Position numbers and translations under genes: made by a program. The notes below the pieces were generated by a model. It had not been told where the DNA came from and made no database searches. It saw only the letters and a list, made by a program, of their open reading frames with translations. Shown in pieces: positions 16,694 to 25,957 of a stretch of 32,100 bases of DNA (position 1 is the first letter of the stretch; each line of letters begins with the position of its first letter). This stretch comes from Bacteroidia bacterium (lineage in GTDB: Bacteria > Bacteroidota > Bacteroidia > Bacteroidales > GWF2-35-48), in the NCBI GenBank assembly GCA_016212695.1, contig JACREX010000253.1, positions 1 to 32,100 on the forward strand. Reading direction: 5' to 3'.

Positions 16694-17326
16694 TTATCTT
16701 GAAGGTAAGTAATACACTGAAGGATTAGTACCGAATTCTGGATTGAGTTGGAAACCGCGATCCCTTCTGATTAAAATTGATACTTCGCTTTCGGGGTTAT
16801 TGATATCTCCAAAAGTACGCGCTTTGGCAGGACAGGACTGGACACAGGCAGGCTGTTTTCCATCCTGCACACGTTCATAGCAAAAATCACATTTTGCAGC
16901 GATTCCATAACCATTTTTTCCTTCCCATCTGGTTTTGGCATAAGACTGATATGCGTCAAGCTCTTCTCCCGGTGCTTCAGGGAAGTAGGTTTTCCAACCG
17001 GAAACTTTATACCGTTGCCCGTAAGGACAAGCCATCATACAGTACCCGCAACCCATACATATTTTTTTATCTACGGTAACTATACCGAATTCATTTTGCA
17101 GGGTAGCGCCGGTAGGGCAGACCTTCATACATTCCGGGTCTTCGCATTGCATGCAAAGTGTTGGTAGCATCTGACGGAGGGCGGCGGGAAAAGTCCCTGT
17201 TTCGCCGGAAATACACTTGGCAAAATCAACTCCCATAGGCGTGTTGTTTGCCGCTTTACATGCTGCGGTACAGGAATAACAGCCGTAGCATCTTTTCAGA
17301 TCAATAACAATACCGTACTTTGTCAT
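16694..17326 (-). CDS. Four-cluster 4Fe-4S ferredoxin subunit of a molybdoenzyme (PhsB/DmsB-like)
   Basis: The 210-aa protein carries electrons between the molybdenum catalytic subunit and the NrfD membrane subunit. Four 4Fe-4S sites can be read: Cys13/16/19/23, Cys58/61/66/70, Cys90/93/96/100 and Cys146/149/161/165, which pair in the usual ferredoxin pattern of this family. No signal peptide is seen; such subunits normally travel with their catalytic partner. It starts at ATG 17324-17326. It lies 112 bases after the molybdoenzyme gene in a spacer with an imperfect palindrome, so expression may be separately tuned. Partners could include PsrB-, PhsB- or DmsB-type complexes; the sequence alone does not choose among them. 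Confidence 0.92.
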   Translation of the reverse strand: MTKYGIVIDLKRCYGCYSCTAACKAANNTPMGVDFAKCISGETGTFPAALRQMLPTLCMQCEDPECMKVCPTGATLQNEFGIVTVDKKICMGCGYCMMACPYGQRYKVSGWKTYFPEAPGEELDAYQSYAKTRWEGKNGYGIAAKCDFCYERVQDGKQPACVQSCPAKARTFGDINNPESEVSILIRRDRGFQLNPEFGTNPSVYYLPSR

Positions 17327-17353
17327 TTTAGATTTACGATTTTAGATTTATGA

Positions 17354-17430
17354 TTTATGTTAGAAGTTAGAAGTTTGAGGTTGGAAGTTGAATCCAAAAA
17401 TATCAAACATCTAACGTCAAACATCAAACA
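17354..17430. repeat. Imperfect intergenic palindrome
   Basis: The spacer between the molybdoenzyme and ferredoxin genes contains gttagaagttagaagtttga and ggttgga around 17359-17386. These are loosely complementary to tccaaaaatatcaaacatct and aacgtcaaacatcaaac around 17392-17430. Short direct words (agaagtt; caaacat) recur within each arm. It resembles the other AT-rich palindromic spacers here. Pairing is imperfect, so the call is tentative. Confidence 0.4.
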
Positions 17431-17438
17431 ATTTACCT

Positions 17439-20042
17439 TTATTCGTTGCATTTATAGATTTTTAATTTTACACAAGCATCAGAACCCAGGGTTAACGAAT
17501 CCGTATGGGCTTCATCGGTGATAATAAGATCGTCAAAGAACTGTCCTTTGCCTTTTGATACAGGTTGTCCTTTTGCCCAATGGCCGTGGCATCCGGCAAT
17601 TCCAAGGTGCTGAGGATGCATTCCCTGAACTAACTTAACAGGTCCTTTAATCTTTCTTCCTATGGTGTTCTCAACCCATATCATATCTCCGTCTTTCAGC
17701 CCTTTCTTCTTACCTGTTTCTTCATTAATTTGAATAAAATACACGAAAGGGTCGTTTACTGATATTTCATCAAGCCAGGGATTACACTGTGTGGAGGATT
17801 GGGTATGGAAAGAAGGGCGCCATGAGAATCCCCAAAGATCATATTCGGGATTGGTTTCGGTATGTGAAGGGCATGGGTTCCACTGTGCCAGGGGACTAAA
17901 GAAAGACATATCGAACATATCGGGTCTGCCGAAATCTGTTGTTACCTTACGAAGTTTTTTCCCGGCATCAATAAAGTATTCAAAATAAATAGGCACTCTT
18001 ACAGGAACGAACCATCTCCAATATGTTTCTTCAACTTTTGCTTTCCACTTCACCAGCCCGGTTTTCTTTACTTCCTCAAGTCCCTTATCATCACCTAACC
18101 TGTCTTTCAACACTCTGTCGCAGATATCGTACCATTTATAATCGCCTTTAGGATCGAGTTTGTATTTTTCTTCCATTTCTCCCCCGTAGCGGACCGGAAT
18201 AAGATTGTTAATGGCCTCGTAATATTTATGCTGGATTCCAAGTTTTTTAGAAATTTCAAGCATTACTTCATTAAAATCTCTGCGTTCATACAAAGGTTCA
18301 ACGACAGGTTGTCTGATTTGCCATACCCAGTGATCCATACCTGTAGGGTGGCAGAATGTTGACGGAAAAGTAACGCAGGGGGTATATCTTTCAAGGAAGC
18401 AGGTATCCGGGAGAACAATGTCGGCAACCGATTCGGTAAATTCATTATGAATTATATTGAAAGAAAATATGAACTCAAATTTTTTAAGGAAATTTTCAGT
18501 CACGTCTTCTGCGTTAGCCATGGTCATGACAGAATTTGAACCGAAGTTTATCATGATGGAAGGTTCATAATCTATCTTGAATTGTTTTCTGTATTTTTCC
18601 CAATCCGGTGAACAGATAGTAAATGCATTATAAACCGAACAGGGGAACATATCATGTAAGTCGAGTCTTGTTGGCGGTTTAGGTTCAGCAAGAGGATAAG
18701 GTTTATGGTCATAAACCCATCCTTTGACGATCATAAGACCGTCTTCACATGGATAGGGAACTGTATTGGGTTTTCCAGTTGCAGGATAACCAAAACTGAC
18801 GGGAGCTCCGTGTCCCATAACACCGCCAGGAACATCGCAGGCGCCTACAATGTGATTCATAAGGTCAATTGATAAACAGGTCCATCCGGAATTGACATGT
18901 CCCTGGCTTCCTCTGAAGAATATTGCAGCGGATGGCCGGAGAGGAAGTGTTTTGCCATCAATAACGATGGTGCTGCCAATCTGAGCATGTTCGGCAAATT
19001 CTTTTGCCACCCGGCGCAGTGTTGAAACAGGCACAGAAGTTATTTTTGATACCTTCTCAAGAGGGTATTCCTTTTTAACGTGTTCTTTGAACAACTGGAA
19101 TGCAGGGACACATTTTGTCCCGTCAACTTCAAATTCACCAAGAAGAGCGAAATCTATGATGGATTCATCATTAAAAATTTTGGCTTTATTGTCTTTGGTA
19201 TCCCATATCAGGGGTTTGTTTGTTTTTGAATCTCTTTTGTAATGTCCATCGGGTTGAATAAGGTAGGCTGCATTTGTTTTGAGTTTAAGGTATTCAGCGT
19301 CCCAGATATTTAATTCATTAAGTATGACATTAATCATACCGAGGGCTGCAGCGCCGTCGGTTCCGACAATGCAGGGCACCCATTCATGGCCTTTTGACGC
19401 CTGGGTTGAGAGGAAGGGGTCAAAGACAACGGCTTTCATTCCGCGTGCCCTGGCATCTGCTACAAACTGAGCGCTTTGCAGGGCGGCATGTCCGGCGCCA
19501 TGACCTTTGGAGCAGCCAAAATATATTGTATAGTTATTGTAATTCCAGTCAGGAATAACAGACCATGCAGCATGCATGATACCGTTCATAAAATGGGCGC
19601 CGTTACCACACCACAGACCTCCTCCTGAAACCCAGTAGTTTTTGAATCCGAAGGCTTTCATAAAAGCAGGTACTGCGAAACGGATTTCACTGGTTTGCAC
19701 TGTAGTTGCCTGCCAGAAAACCCCCCGCGGATCTTTGTCATAAACTGCTTTCAGTTTGGCTACGATAGTATTCATAGCTTCTTCCCATGAGATACGTTCC
19801 CATTTTGGGTCAACGCCTACTCCTTTTTGTGGATTTGTTCTCTTTACAGGATAGTTAATCCTGTGCGGGTCATAAAGTGTCATAAGCTGGGAGGATCCTT
19901 TAGCGCATATTCTTCCGCTGCCGGCAGGAGTTTCAGGGTTTCCTTCAATGTCAACAATTACTCCGTCAACCCGGTGTACCCTGATGCCACATTGTGCGTA
20001 GCAACCGCCGCAAGAAGTATTAATCCAAATATCTTCTTTCAT
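17439..20042 (-). CDS. Molybdopterin oxidoreductase, DMSO reductase family (cytoplasmic)
   Basis: This 867-aa protein is the catalytic subunit of a bis-MGD molybdenum (or tungsten) enzyme. An N-terminal 4Fe-4S site is formed by Cys11, Cys14, Cys18 and Cys46 (ICAKG). Cys145 in GGLWCGNGAHF is the likely metal ligand. The C-terminal cofactor-binding domain (about 715-867) contains KGLKDGDMIWVENTIGRKIK. The start (ATG 20040-20042) leads almost directly into the cluster motif. There is no twin-arginine signal, so it should act in the cytoplasm, unlike most PsrA/PhsA enzymes. With the ferredoxin and NrfD genes it forms a three-subunit complex. The substrate cannot be read. It is unlikely to be the pyrogallol-phloroglucinol transhydroxylase, which lacks this cluster. 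Confidence 0.9.
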   Translation of the reverse strand: MKEDIWINTSCGGCYAQCGIRVHRVDGVIVDIEGNPETPAGSGRICAKGSSQLMTLYDPHRINYPVKRTNPQKGVGVDPKWERISWEEAMNTIVAKLKAVYDKDPRGVFWQATTVQTSEIRFAVPAFMKAFGFKNYWVSGGGLWCGNGAHFMNGIMHAAWSVIPDWNYNNYTIYFGCSKGHGAGHAALQSAQFVADARARGMKAVVFDPFLSTQASKGHEWVPCIVGTDGAAALGMINVILNELNIWDAEYLKLKTNAAYLIQPDGHYKRDSKTNKPLIWDTKDNKAKIFNDESIIDFALLGEFEVDGTKCVPAFQLFKEHVKKEYPLEKVSKITSVPVSTLRRVAKEFAEHAQIGSTIVIDGKTLPLRPSAAIFFRGSQGHVNSGWTCLSIDLMNHIVGACDVPGGVMGHGAPVSFGYPATGKPNTVPYPCEDGLMIVKGWVYDHKPYPLAEPKPPTRLDLHDMFPCSVYNAFTICSPDWEKYRKQFKIDYEPSIMINFGSNSVMTMANAEDVTENFLKKFEFIFSFNIIHNEFTESVADIVLPDTCFLERYTPCVTFPSTFCHPTGMDHWVWQIRQPVVEPLYERRDFNEVMLEISKKLGIQHKYYEAINNLIPVRYGGEMEEKYKLDPKGDYKWYDICDRVLKDRLGDDKGLEEVKKTGLVKWKAKVEETYWRWFVPVRVPIYFEYFIDAGKKLRKVTTDFGRPDMFDMSFFSPLAQWNPCPSHTETNPEYDLWGFSWRPSFHTQSSTQCNPWLDEISVNDPFVYFIQINEETGKKKGLKDGDMIWVENTIGRKIKGPVKLVQGMHPQHLGIAGCHGHWAKGQPVSKGKGQFFDDLIITDEAHTDSLTLGSDACVKLKIYKCNE

Positions 20043-20157
20043 GTTTTTAAGATTTTTCTTTTTAAAATTTTAATCACGTCCGCAAAAATAATTATTTTTT
20101 TTTTTCGAAAAATTTTTTAACAATATATTTAAAGAATAAAAAAAATATTGCGGGAAA

Positions 20158-22953
20158 TCACGTATTATTCCGTATTGCTTCCATCACTTTTTCTGGTGTT
20201 ACAGGTAATTCAAAAATTCTTGCTCCGATAGCGTCAGTGATGGCATTGGCGAGCGCCCCAAGAATCGGCAAAGTGGCGCCTTCACCGATTTCCTTGGCGC
20301 CATAAGGACCTTCAGGTTCAAAACTGTCCACAAGAGTTGAATGGATATCAGGCACATCTGCCGAAGTCGCTATCAGGTAATTATGAAGGTCAGCATTCAG
20401 CATTTTACCTTTGTTATCAAAAATTTCATTTTCAAAAAGAACTTCACTCATACCCATTAAAACGGCTCCTTCAGCCTGTCCCTCAGCCAGCATAGGATTG
20501 ATGGCAGTGCCGCAGTCGTGTGCATCCCAGAAATTCAGGACTTTCACTTTTCCGGTTTCCATATCTACTTCGACCTCACAAACTGTGGCAGAGAAAGAAT
20601 AGGCAGGAGAGGTACCGACAGCCGCTCCTTTATATGTTCCGCCTAAACCTTCGGGAGGAGAATAATGACCTTTTCCTAATAATGGACCTCTTTTTGAGAA
20701 AAAGTTAAATGCTGCTTCTTCCCATTTAATAAAGGTCTCAGGGTGTTCTTTCACAAATACTTTATTTTCTTTTGCATCTAACTTATCAGCATCTATTTTC
20801 ATTAACTCAGATGCAGAAGAAAAAATTTGTTTTTTCACTTCTTCTCCTGCCATTTTTGAAGCATTGCCTCCCATGAGTGTAACCCTGCTTGAGTAAGCGC
20901 CGAAACCTATCGGAGTAAGATCACTATCAGCCGAAACCACTGCGATCCTGTCTAACGAAATTCCCATTGCTTCGCATGCAGCCATAGCAAGTACGGTATC
21001 TGAACCCTGTCCTATATCAGCGTCGCCGATAAATAATACAGCTTTCGAACCATCTTCCTCAACTTTAATCATAGCGTTGGAATGTGGAAATTTTGATCGG
21101 TAGATTGGGTAACCGGCGCCTGATACAAATCCACCACATCCAATTCCTATTCCTCTTCCTTTTGGCAGCTTACCTTTTTTCTTATCCCATCCTGATTTTT
21201 TCCGGACTTCCTCAATACAGGCTTTAAATTCACAGGAATGAATATCAAGGTCATTACAGGTATGATATTCCGGTGTCATAGCATTTTTCAGTCTGATTTC
21301 AACATGATCCATTCCTATATCATCGGCAATCATTGACAATAATGATTCAAAGGCAAATCTCGGGTGAGGACATCCATGACCTCTGAAAGCGCCGCAGGGC
21401 GGAAGGTTGGTATTTACCCTGTACCCGTCATATTTAAAATTATCAAATTTATAAAGAGTGGGAAGCATTGACCCGGCATAATAAGTGGACACAATGCCAA
21501 AACTCGAATAGGCGCCTCCTTCAAGAACTGCTTTTTGTTTAACAGCAGTAATGGTTCCATCTTTTTTAACGCCGATCTTTAAATCAATATATTGTTTATG
21601 ACGGCCGCGGCCGAAAAGATACATTTCTTCTCTGTTGAATCTCATTTTTACAGGACATCCTGTTTCTTTTGCAAGAAAGATTGACATTATTTCAATCGTA
21701 TTGGTTGCTGCTTTGCAGCCAAAACCTCCTCCACAGTTTGTCATGATCACCCGGATATTGCCTAGCGGTAAGTCAAGAATTCTTGAAAGCTGGTGATGTA
21801 CATAATGAACCACCTGGGTTGCTGTATAAAGCGTAACTCTTCCATGACGATCCCATTCGGCAATAGAACAGTGAGGTTCCATAGGATTCTGATAAGTTCT
21901 GTTTCCGGCAAATCTTTCCTCCCTTATATGGTCTGCTTCCGCAAAACCTTTCTCAATATCTCCGAAATGGTGATCAACATGTGTGTTAATGTTATTTTCA
22001 TATTTATCGTCAAACAATCTTGGAGCTCCATCTTTCATTGCTTCAAAAGGATCAAAAACTGCAGGGAGTTCTTCGTATTCAACTTTGATCAGTTCAATGG
22101 CTTTGTAGCAGGTTTCTTCATCAACAGCAGCTACAGCGGCAACAACATCGCCAACGAAACGCACTTTCTTTTTTGCAAGAATATATTCATCATAACGTGC
22201 AGGAGAAGTTCCCCATGTTACATCCGGCACATCATCGCCGGTTAGTATTGCTTTTACTCCAGGAAGTTTTAATGCTGCAGATGTATCAATTGATTTAATA
22301 TTAGCATGCGCTACGGGGCTTAACAATAATTTCCCGTAAATCATGTTCGGCAATGTAATATCATCTGTGAACAATGCCCTTCCGGTAGATTTATCGGGTG
22401 AATCAATTTTGGGAAATCTTTTACCGACAACAGAAAGATTTACCGCAGATTTTTGCGAATGGAATTCTATCTTTTTTCTTTCTTTCCCTTTGATATAATC
22501 CTTTGCTGTATCAACAGCTTCAATGATTTTGGTATAACCTGTACAACGGCATAAATTTCCGCTTAAAACTTTTTTTGTTTCTTCTATGGTAGCATCAGGG
22601 TATTCGTCAAGAAAAGCTTTGGTTCGCATAATCATTCCCGGTGTACAATATCCGCACTGAATGGCGCCTTTCTCAATAAAAGCCTGTTGTATAGGGTGAA
22701 GCTCTTCTCCTTTTGCAAGCCCTTCTATGGTTAGTATTTTCTTCCCATCAGCTTCAATTGCAAGAATGATACATGAATTAACAGCTTTCCCGTCGAGTAT
22801 TATAGTACATGCGCCACAGTCGCCAAGTTCGCAGTTTTTTTTTGTGCCTGTTAGTTTAAGTTCGTCACGAAGAGTGTTAAGGAGTGTTGCACCGGTTTTT
22901 ACCGCTACTTCGTAATCAACGCCATTGACATTCAAATTTATTAATCTTTTCAT
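20158..22953 (-). CDS. Xanthine dehydrogenase-family molybdenum hydroxylase, fused 2Fe-2S and Mo subunits
   Basis: This 931-aa fusion joins the small iron-sulfur subunit to the large molybdenum subunit. The N-terminal part has both 2Fe-2S sites: Cys41/46/49/61 and Cys100/103/135/137. The molybdenum part (about 175-931) shows CGGGFG, GAFRGHG, the GQGSDT loop, and the catalytic Glu891 in AKEIGEGAT. The enzyme hydroxylates or reduces a heterocyclic or aromatic substrate, or oxidises an aldehyde. By motifs it resembles both 4-hydroxybenzoyl-CoA-reductase-like and aldehyde/purine enzymes, and the substrate is not resolved. It begins 13 bases after its FAD subunit gene, so the two are one operon. 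In the closest well-known three-subunit enzymes the small and large subunits are separate. Confidence 0.92.
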   Translation of the reverse strand: MKRLINLNVNGVDYEVAVKTGATLLNTLRDELKLTGTKKNCELGDCGACTIILDGKAVNSCIILAIEADGKKILTIEGLAKGEELHPIQQAFIEKGAIQCGYCTPGMIMRTKAFLDEYPDATIEETKKVLSGNLCRCTGYTKIIEAVDTAKDYIKGKERKKIEFHSQKSAVNLSVVGKRFPKIDSPDKSTGRALFTDDITLPNMIYGKLLLSPVAHANIKSIDTSAALKLPGVKAILTGDDVPDVTWGTSPARYDEYILAKKKVRFVGDVVAAVAAVDEETCYKAIELIKVEYEELPAVFDPFEAMKDGAPRLFDDKYENNINTHVDHHFGDIEKGFAEADHIREERFAGNRTYQNPMEPHCSIAEWDRHGRVTLYTATQVVHYVHHQLSRILDLPLGNIRVIMTNCGGGFGCKAATNTIEIMSIFLAKETGCPVKMRFNREEMYLFGRGRHKQYIDLKIGVKKDGTITAVKQKAVLEGGAYSSFGIVSTYYAGSMLPTLYKFDNFKYDGYRVNTNLPPCGAFRGHGCPHPRFAFESLLSMIADDIGMDHVEIRLKNAMTPEYHTCNDLDIHSCEFKACIEEVRKKSGWDKKKGKLPKGRGIGIGCGGFVSGAGYPIYRSKFPHSNAMIKVEEDGSKAVLFIGDADIGQGSDTVLAMAACEAMGISLDRIAVVSADSDLTPIGFGAYSSRVTLMGGNASKMAGEEVKKQIFSSASELMKIDADKLDAKENKVFVKEHPETFIKWEEAAFNFFSKRGPLLGKGHYSPPEGLGGTYKGAAVGTSPAYSFSATVCEVEVDMETGKVKVLNFWDAHDCGTAINPMLAEGQAEGAVLMGMSEVLFENEIFDNKGKMLNADLHNYLIATSADVPDIHSTLVDSFEPEGPYGAKEIGEGATLPILGALANAITDAIGARIFELPVTPEKVMEAIRNNT

Positions 22954-22966
22954 CGGAACTGAATAT

Positions 22967-23848
22967 TTATTTTGTGATTGACTGTATTGCCTGAATTATT
23001 GCACGTTTGGTAAGTACTTTCAGAATATCTCTTCTGTATTGTGCACCGCCTCTGATATCGGAGATTGGAATTGAATCATCAGAAGCGCCCTGCCCGGCTT
23101 GTTCAAGTATTTCAGTATTATTAAGAATATCCTTAATATTTTTGCCGGTTATGGCATTGGTTGCCTTTTCACTGATTCGCGGAGTCGGAGCAACCGCGCC
23201 AATTATAACAGATGCATTGATACATTTAACTCCATCAGATTCAATTTTTACAGCTACGGAAACTACAGAGATAGATGCTGCTTCACGTAATCCCAATTTT
23301 TCATAATGTGTACCGGTTCCTGACTTTGGTAATGGAACAATTACCCTGGTTACAATTTCATTTTTCTTTAAAACAGTAAGTTTGTTGAAAACGAAAAAAT
23401 CTTTTAAGGGTATTGTTTTAACATCTGTTGCATTATGAACTTCAACTGAAGCGCCGACTGCAATTAAAACAGGCGCTGAATCGCAGCAGGAAGCGCCGGT
23501 ACACAGGTTTCCTCCTATTGTTGCAGAATTCCTGACCTGTTCAGAGCCTATTTTTGAGCAGGCAAGTGCAATAACCGGATAAAATTTGTTAACTATCTGA
23601 GAATTGATGATTTCATTGTGAGTAGCGCCTGCTCCAATATACAGATTATTGTTATCGCTGGTAATCTCTTTTAATTCTTTAACCTGAGTCAGTGAAATAA
23701 TTTCTTTTGGCTTGCGGAGTCCTTTTTTAATTTCAACCAATAGGTCGGTGCCGCCTGCCAGCAGGATTCCATCCGGACTTTTATCAAGAATATCAATGGC
23801 TTCTTGTAAATGTCGCGGTCGTAAGTAATTAAAATCAGATATATACAT
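22967..23848 (-). CDS. FAD-binding subunit of xanthine dehydrogenase-family enzyme
   Basis: The 293-aa protein holds FAD and passes electrons between the iron-sulfur subunit and NAD(P) or ferredoxin. The FAD-binding loops are visible: LLAGGTDLLVEIKKG (about 29-43) and RNSATIGGNLCTGASCCDSA (106-125). A C-terminal domain follows, ending RRDILKVLTKRAI. The extra 4Fe-4S insertion that marks the FAD subunit of 4-hydroxybenzoyl-CoA reductase is not apparent; the protein has the ordinary CoxM-type length. It is the first gene of the minus-strand operon and starts at ATG 23846-23848. A promoter and a leader hairpin lie upstream in the divergent spacer. Confidence 0.92.
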   Translation of the reverse strand: MYISDFNYLRPRHLQEAIDILDKSPDGILLAGGTDLLVEIKKGLRKPKEIISLTQVKELKEITSDNNNLYIGAGATHNEIINSQIVNKFYPVIALACSKIGSEQVRNSATIGGNLCTGASCCDSAPVLIAVGASVEVHNATDVKTIPLKDFFVFNKLTVLKKNEIVTRVIVPLPKSGTGTHYEKLGLREAASISVVSVAVKIESDGVKCINASVIIGAVAPTPRISEKATNAITGKNIKDILNNTEILEQAGQGASDDSIPISDIRGGAQYRRDILKVLTKRAIIQAIQSITK

Positions 23849-23889
23849 AATTTCAGTAAAATAAAGATTTATGAGAATTAATTTAATAA

Positions 23890-23921
23890 GCGATATTCCC
23901 TAAGCAAAAGGAGTATATCGC
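23890..23921. promoter_or_regulatory. Inverted repeat at the start of the XDH operon leader
   Basis: gcgatat (23890-23896) and atatcgc (23915-23921) are perfect inverted repeats around an 18-base centre, which itself holds the partly complementary tccct and agga. The site lies directly downstream of the predicted minus-strand promoter for the FAD subunit gene. It would sit at the very 5' end of the mRNA or act as a DNA operator. No known riboswitch is recognised. Confidence 0.45.
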
Positions 23922-23928
23922 CTTCCTG

Positions 23929-23959
23929 CAAAATTAAAATTTAATCAACCAAGTCAAAA
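23929..23959 (-). promoter_or_regulatory. Predicted Bacteroidota-type promoter for the FAD/XDH operon
   Basis: Read on the minus strand, TTTTG (23955-23959) is followed by 18 bases and TAATTTTG (23929-23936). This matches -33 TTG/TTTG and -7 TAnnTTTG with spacing one base short of the common 19. Transcription would start near 23922, giving a leader of about 75 bases that begins with the inverted repeat at 23890-23921. Confidence 0.5.
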
Positions 23960-24015
23960 TATTTTTTTATTAATATTTATCAATTTGAAATTATTAAAAT
24001 AACTAATCCCAGGTA

Positions 24016-24046
24016 TTTGTATATTTCAAAAAATCATGTAGGTTTG
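24016..24046 (+). promoter_or_regulatory. Predicted Bacteroidota-type promoter for the ketosynthase-reductase genes
   Basis: TTTG (24016-24019), exactly 19 bases, then TAGGTTTG (24039-24046) is a full match to the Bacteroidota -33/-7 consensus. The expected transcription start is about 30 bases before the ATG at 24083. It points away from the XDH operon promoter, so the 234-base spacer is a divergent control region for both metabolic operons. Confidence 0.65.
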
Positions 24047-24082
24047 AAAAAAAAACGGGTATAAAAAAACAGATAATTGGAA

Positions 24083-25948
24083 ATGATAGAAAACTACGTA
24101 TTTTCCGGTATTGGCCATGCGCTGGGGAAATTTACCATAACAAATGACGATCTGGAAGCTGCGACAGAAAAGGGCTATTTAAAAGGATTCAACTCTGACA
24201 GGGTCAGAGAAAGCGAAGCGTATAAAGAATTTCTGAAAAGCAATCCGGGCATCAGCCCTTTTTCTTTTTTGGCAGAATTTAAGATGGGTTTTAAAACACG
24301 TAATCATGTAGCGCCTTTTCCACCTACTAAAACTAAACTCAAAGCGGCAGAAAACACATTAAACCTTGCTGTGAAGGCGGTAGAAAATGCTCTCGAAGAT
24401 TCCGGGGTTCACCCCGAGGAAATTGATGCCTGGTTTATGAGCACTGCTACTCCAACAGAACAGGCTCCCGGAATAGCGTCAATTCTTAAATGTTATTTTG
24501 TTAATATCAATAACAATATTACCTGCACAACAGTAACATCAGCTTGTGTCGGATTTAATATCAATATTCAGAGAGCAATTGAATATTTCAAATGCCATCC
24601 TGATGCAAAACACATTATCATTGGTCATTCAGAAGTGATGTCGGAAATTATCCGGCGTCTGGTTGATTTTGTTCCTTATGCGACTTTTGCCGATGCAGCT
24701 GCAGCCATTGTTTTAAGCAGGGTTCATTCAGATAAGGAGCAGGGCGTCGTTTCTGTTGTCAATCATGAAGATCTTTATATGATTGATTTTCTTGGAGCAA
24801 ACAAACAGGGCGATTTATATATGGACGCCGGTATTGTGAAAGACAGGGCAATTATTAACATCAGTGATGTAAGCAGGGAAGCGCTTGCAAAATCGGGCTG
24901 GAATTTGAATGAGATTGATTTGATGATTCCTCATCAGACCGGGAATGCGATTGTTCATGGTGCGGCAGAAAAAATGAATTTTCCATTGCGAAAGATATAT
25001 CAGGACGTACAAAAAAATCATGGGAATCTATCAGGGGCATCAATACCTTTGAGTTTATCATTATTGAAAAAGGAAAAGAAGATCAAACCGGGTATGAAAC
25101 TTCTTACTGCCACGGCTGGATTGGGAGGTGAATTTGGAGCTTATACTTACATAATACAGGATGATTTTTATAAAAAAACAACAAGCGCGCTTTATGGAAA
25201 GGAACTTACAGGAAAAACTGCTTTAGTTACCGGGAGCACCGGAGCTGTAGGTTTTGAAATATGCAGGGAGCTTGCTGCAAAAGGTTGTAAGTTGATTTTA
25301 CATTATAATTCTCACGAGGAAAAACGCATAGCCCTGGAAAATGAACTGAAGAATTTTAAAGCAGGGTACTCTTTTTTTAATGCAGATTTTTCCAAGCCTG
25401 CCGAAGTGAATAGTTTAATTTCTTCGGTTAAAAATTCGATTGGCGAAATTGATTACTTAGTTCACACTACCGGAATCACAGGCCCTGTTTTGAAATCAGG
25501 CGATGTGTCAGACGAGGACTCCAATGTTGTTTCTCAGGTAAATGAAAATGCCCCTGTGGAGATCACAAAACAACTTAAACATTTGGTTAAATCTGTTGTT
25601 TTATTTATCGGATCGGTTGCAGAAGATGCCCAGTTTCCGGGTTCAGCAGCATATGTTCAGTCTAAAAAAGGATTGCATGGTTATGCTGTTAATTTTTCTG
25701 CTGAATCAGCAGCAAAAGGAATTCGTACTATTTATTACATGCCCGGTATTATCAACAGTGGAATGGGAAAGCAACTGGATGATAAGTTACAATATAATAT
25801 TATGATGGGCATAAATCAGGAAGAAGTACTTGATGTTCGCGATGTCGCATACAGAATTGTACGTTCGCTTTATATTCTGAAAGTGCAGAAAGTGTATGAC
25901 TCCAGGGAAGCATCATTACTTGTCAGACGAGATGGGTACTTTGGTTAA
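24083..25948 (+). CDS. KAS III-like ketosynthase fused to SDR ketoreductase (paralog 1)
   Basis: This 621-aa protein joins a thiolase-fold ketosynthase (about 1-365) to a classical SDR (about 373-621). The Cys-His-Asn triad of FabH-type enzymes is complete: Cys155 in TSACVGF, His284 in IPHQTGN and Asn315 in HGNLSGAS. The SDR half has TGSTGAVG (383-390) and the catalytic Ser511, Tyr524 and Lys528 (YVQSK). The usual NNAG is replaced by HTTG. It should therefore condense an acyl group onto a CoA or ACP thioester and reduce the new keto group in one polypeptide. No acyl-carrier gene is nearby, so CoA substrates are likely (inference). ATG 24083-24085 is chosen over TTG 24077 because it aligns with the start of the paralog at 26184. 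Confidence 0.88.
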   Translation: MIENYVFSGIGHALGKFTITNDDLEAATEKGYLKGFNSDRVRESEAYKEFLKSNPGISPFSFLAEFKMGFKTRNHVAPFPPTKTKLKAAENTLNLAVKAVENALEDSGVHPEEIDAWFMSTATPTEQAPGIASILKCYFVNINNNITCTTVTSACVGFNINIQRAIEYFKCHPDAKHIIIGHSEVMSEIIRRLVDFVPYATFADAAAAIVLSRVHSDKEQGVVSVVNHEDLYMIDFLGANKQGDLYMDAGIVKDRAIINISDVSREALAKSGWNLNEIDLMIPHQTGNAIVHGAAEKMNFPLRKIYQDVQKNHGNLSGASIPLSLSLLKKEKKIKPGMKLLTATAGLGGEFGAYTYIIQDDFYKKTTSALYGKELTGKTALVTGSTGAVGFEICRELAAKGCKLILHYNSHEEKRIALENELKNFKAGYSFFNADFSKPAEVNSLISSVKNSIGEIDYLVHTTGITGPVLKSGDVSDEDSNVVSQVNENAPVEITKQLKHLVKSVVLFIGSVAEDAQFPGSAAYVQSKKGLHGYAVNFSAESAAKGIRTIYYMPGIINSGMGKQLDDKLQYNIMMGINQEEVLDVRDVAYRIVRSLYILKVQKVYDSREASLLVRRDGYFG

Positions 25949-25957
25949 TGTTAAAAA

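Noticed and set aside
17439-20042. Pyrogallol-phloroglucinol transhydroxylase
   Set aside because: The protein has an N-terminal 4Fe-4S cysteine motif and an NrfD partner, neither of which belongs to that enzyme.
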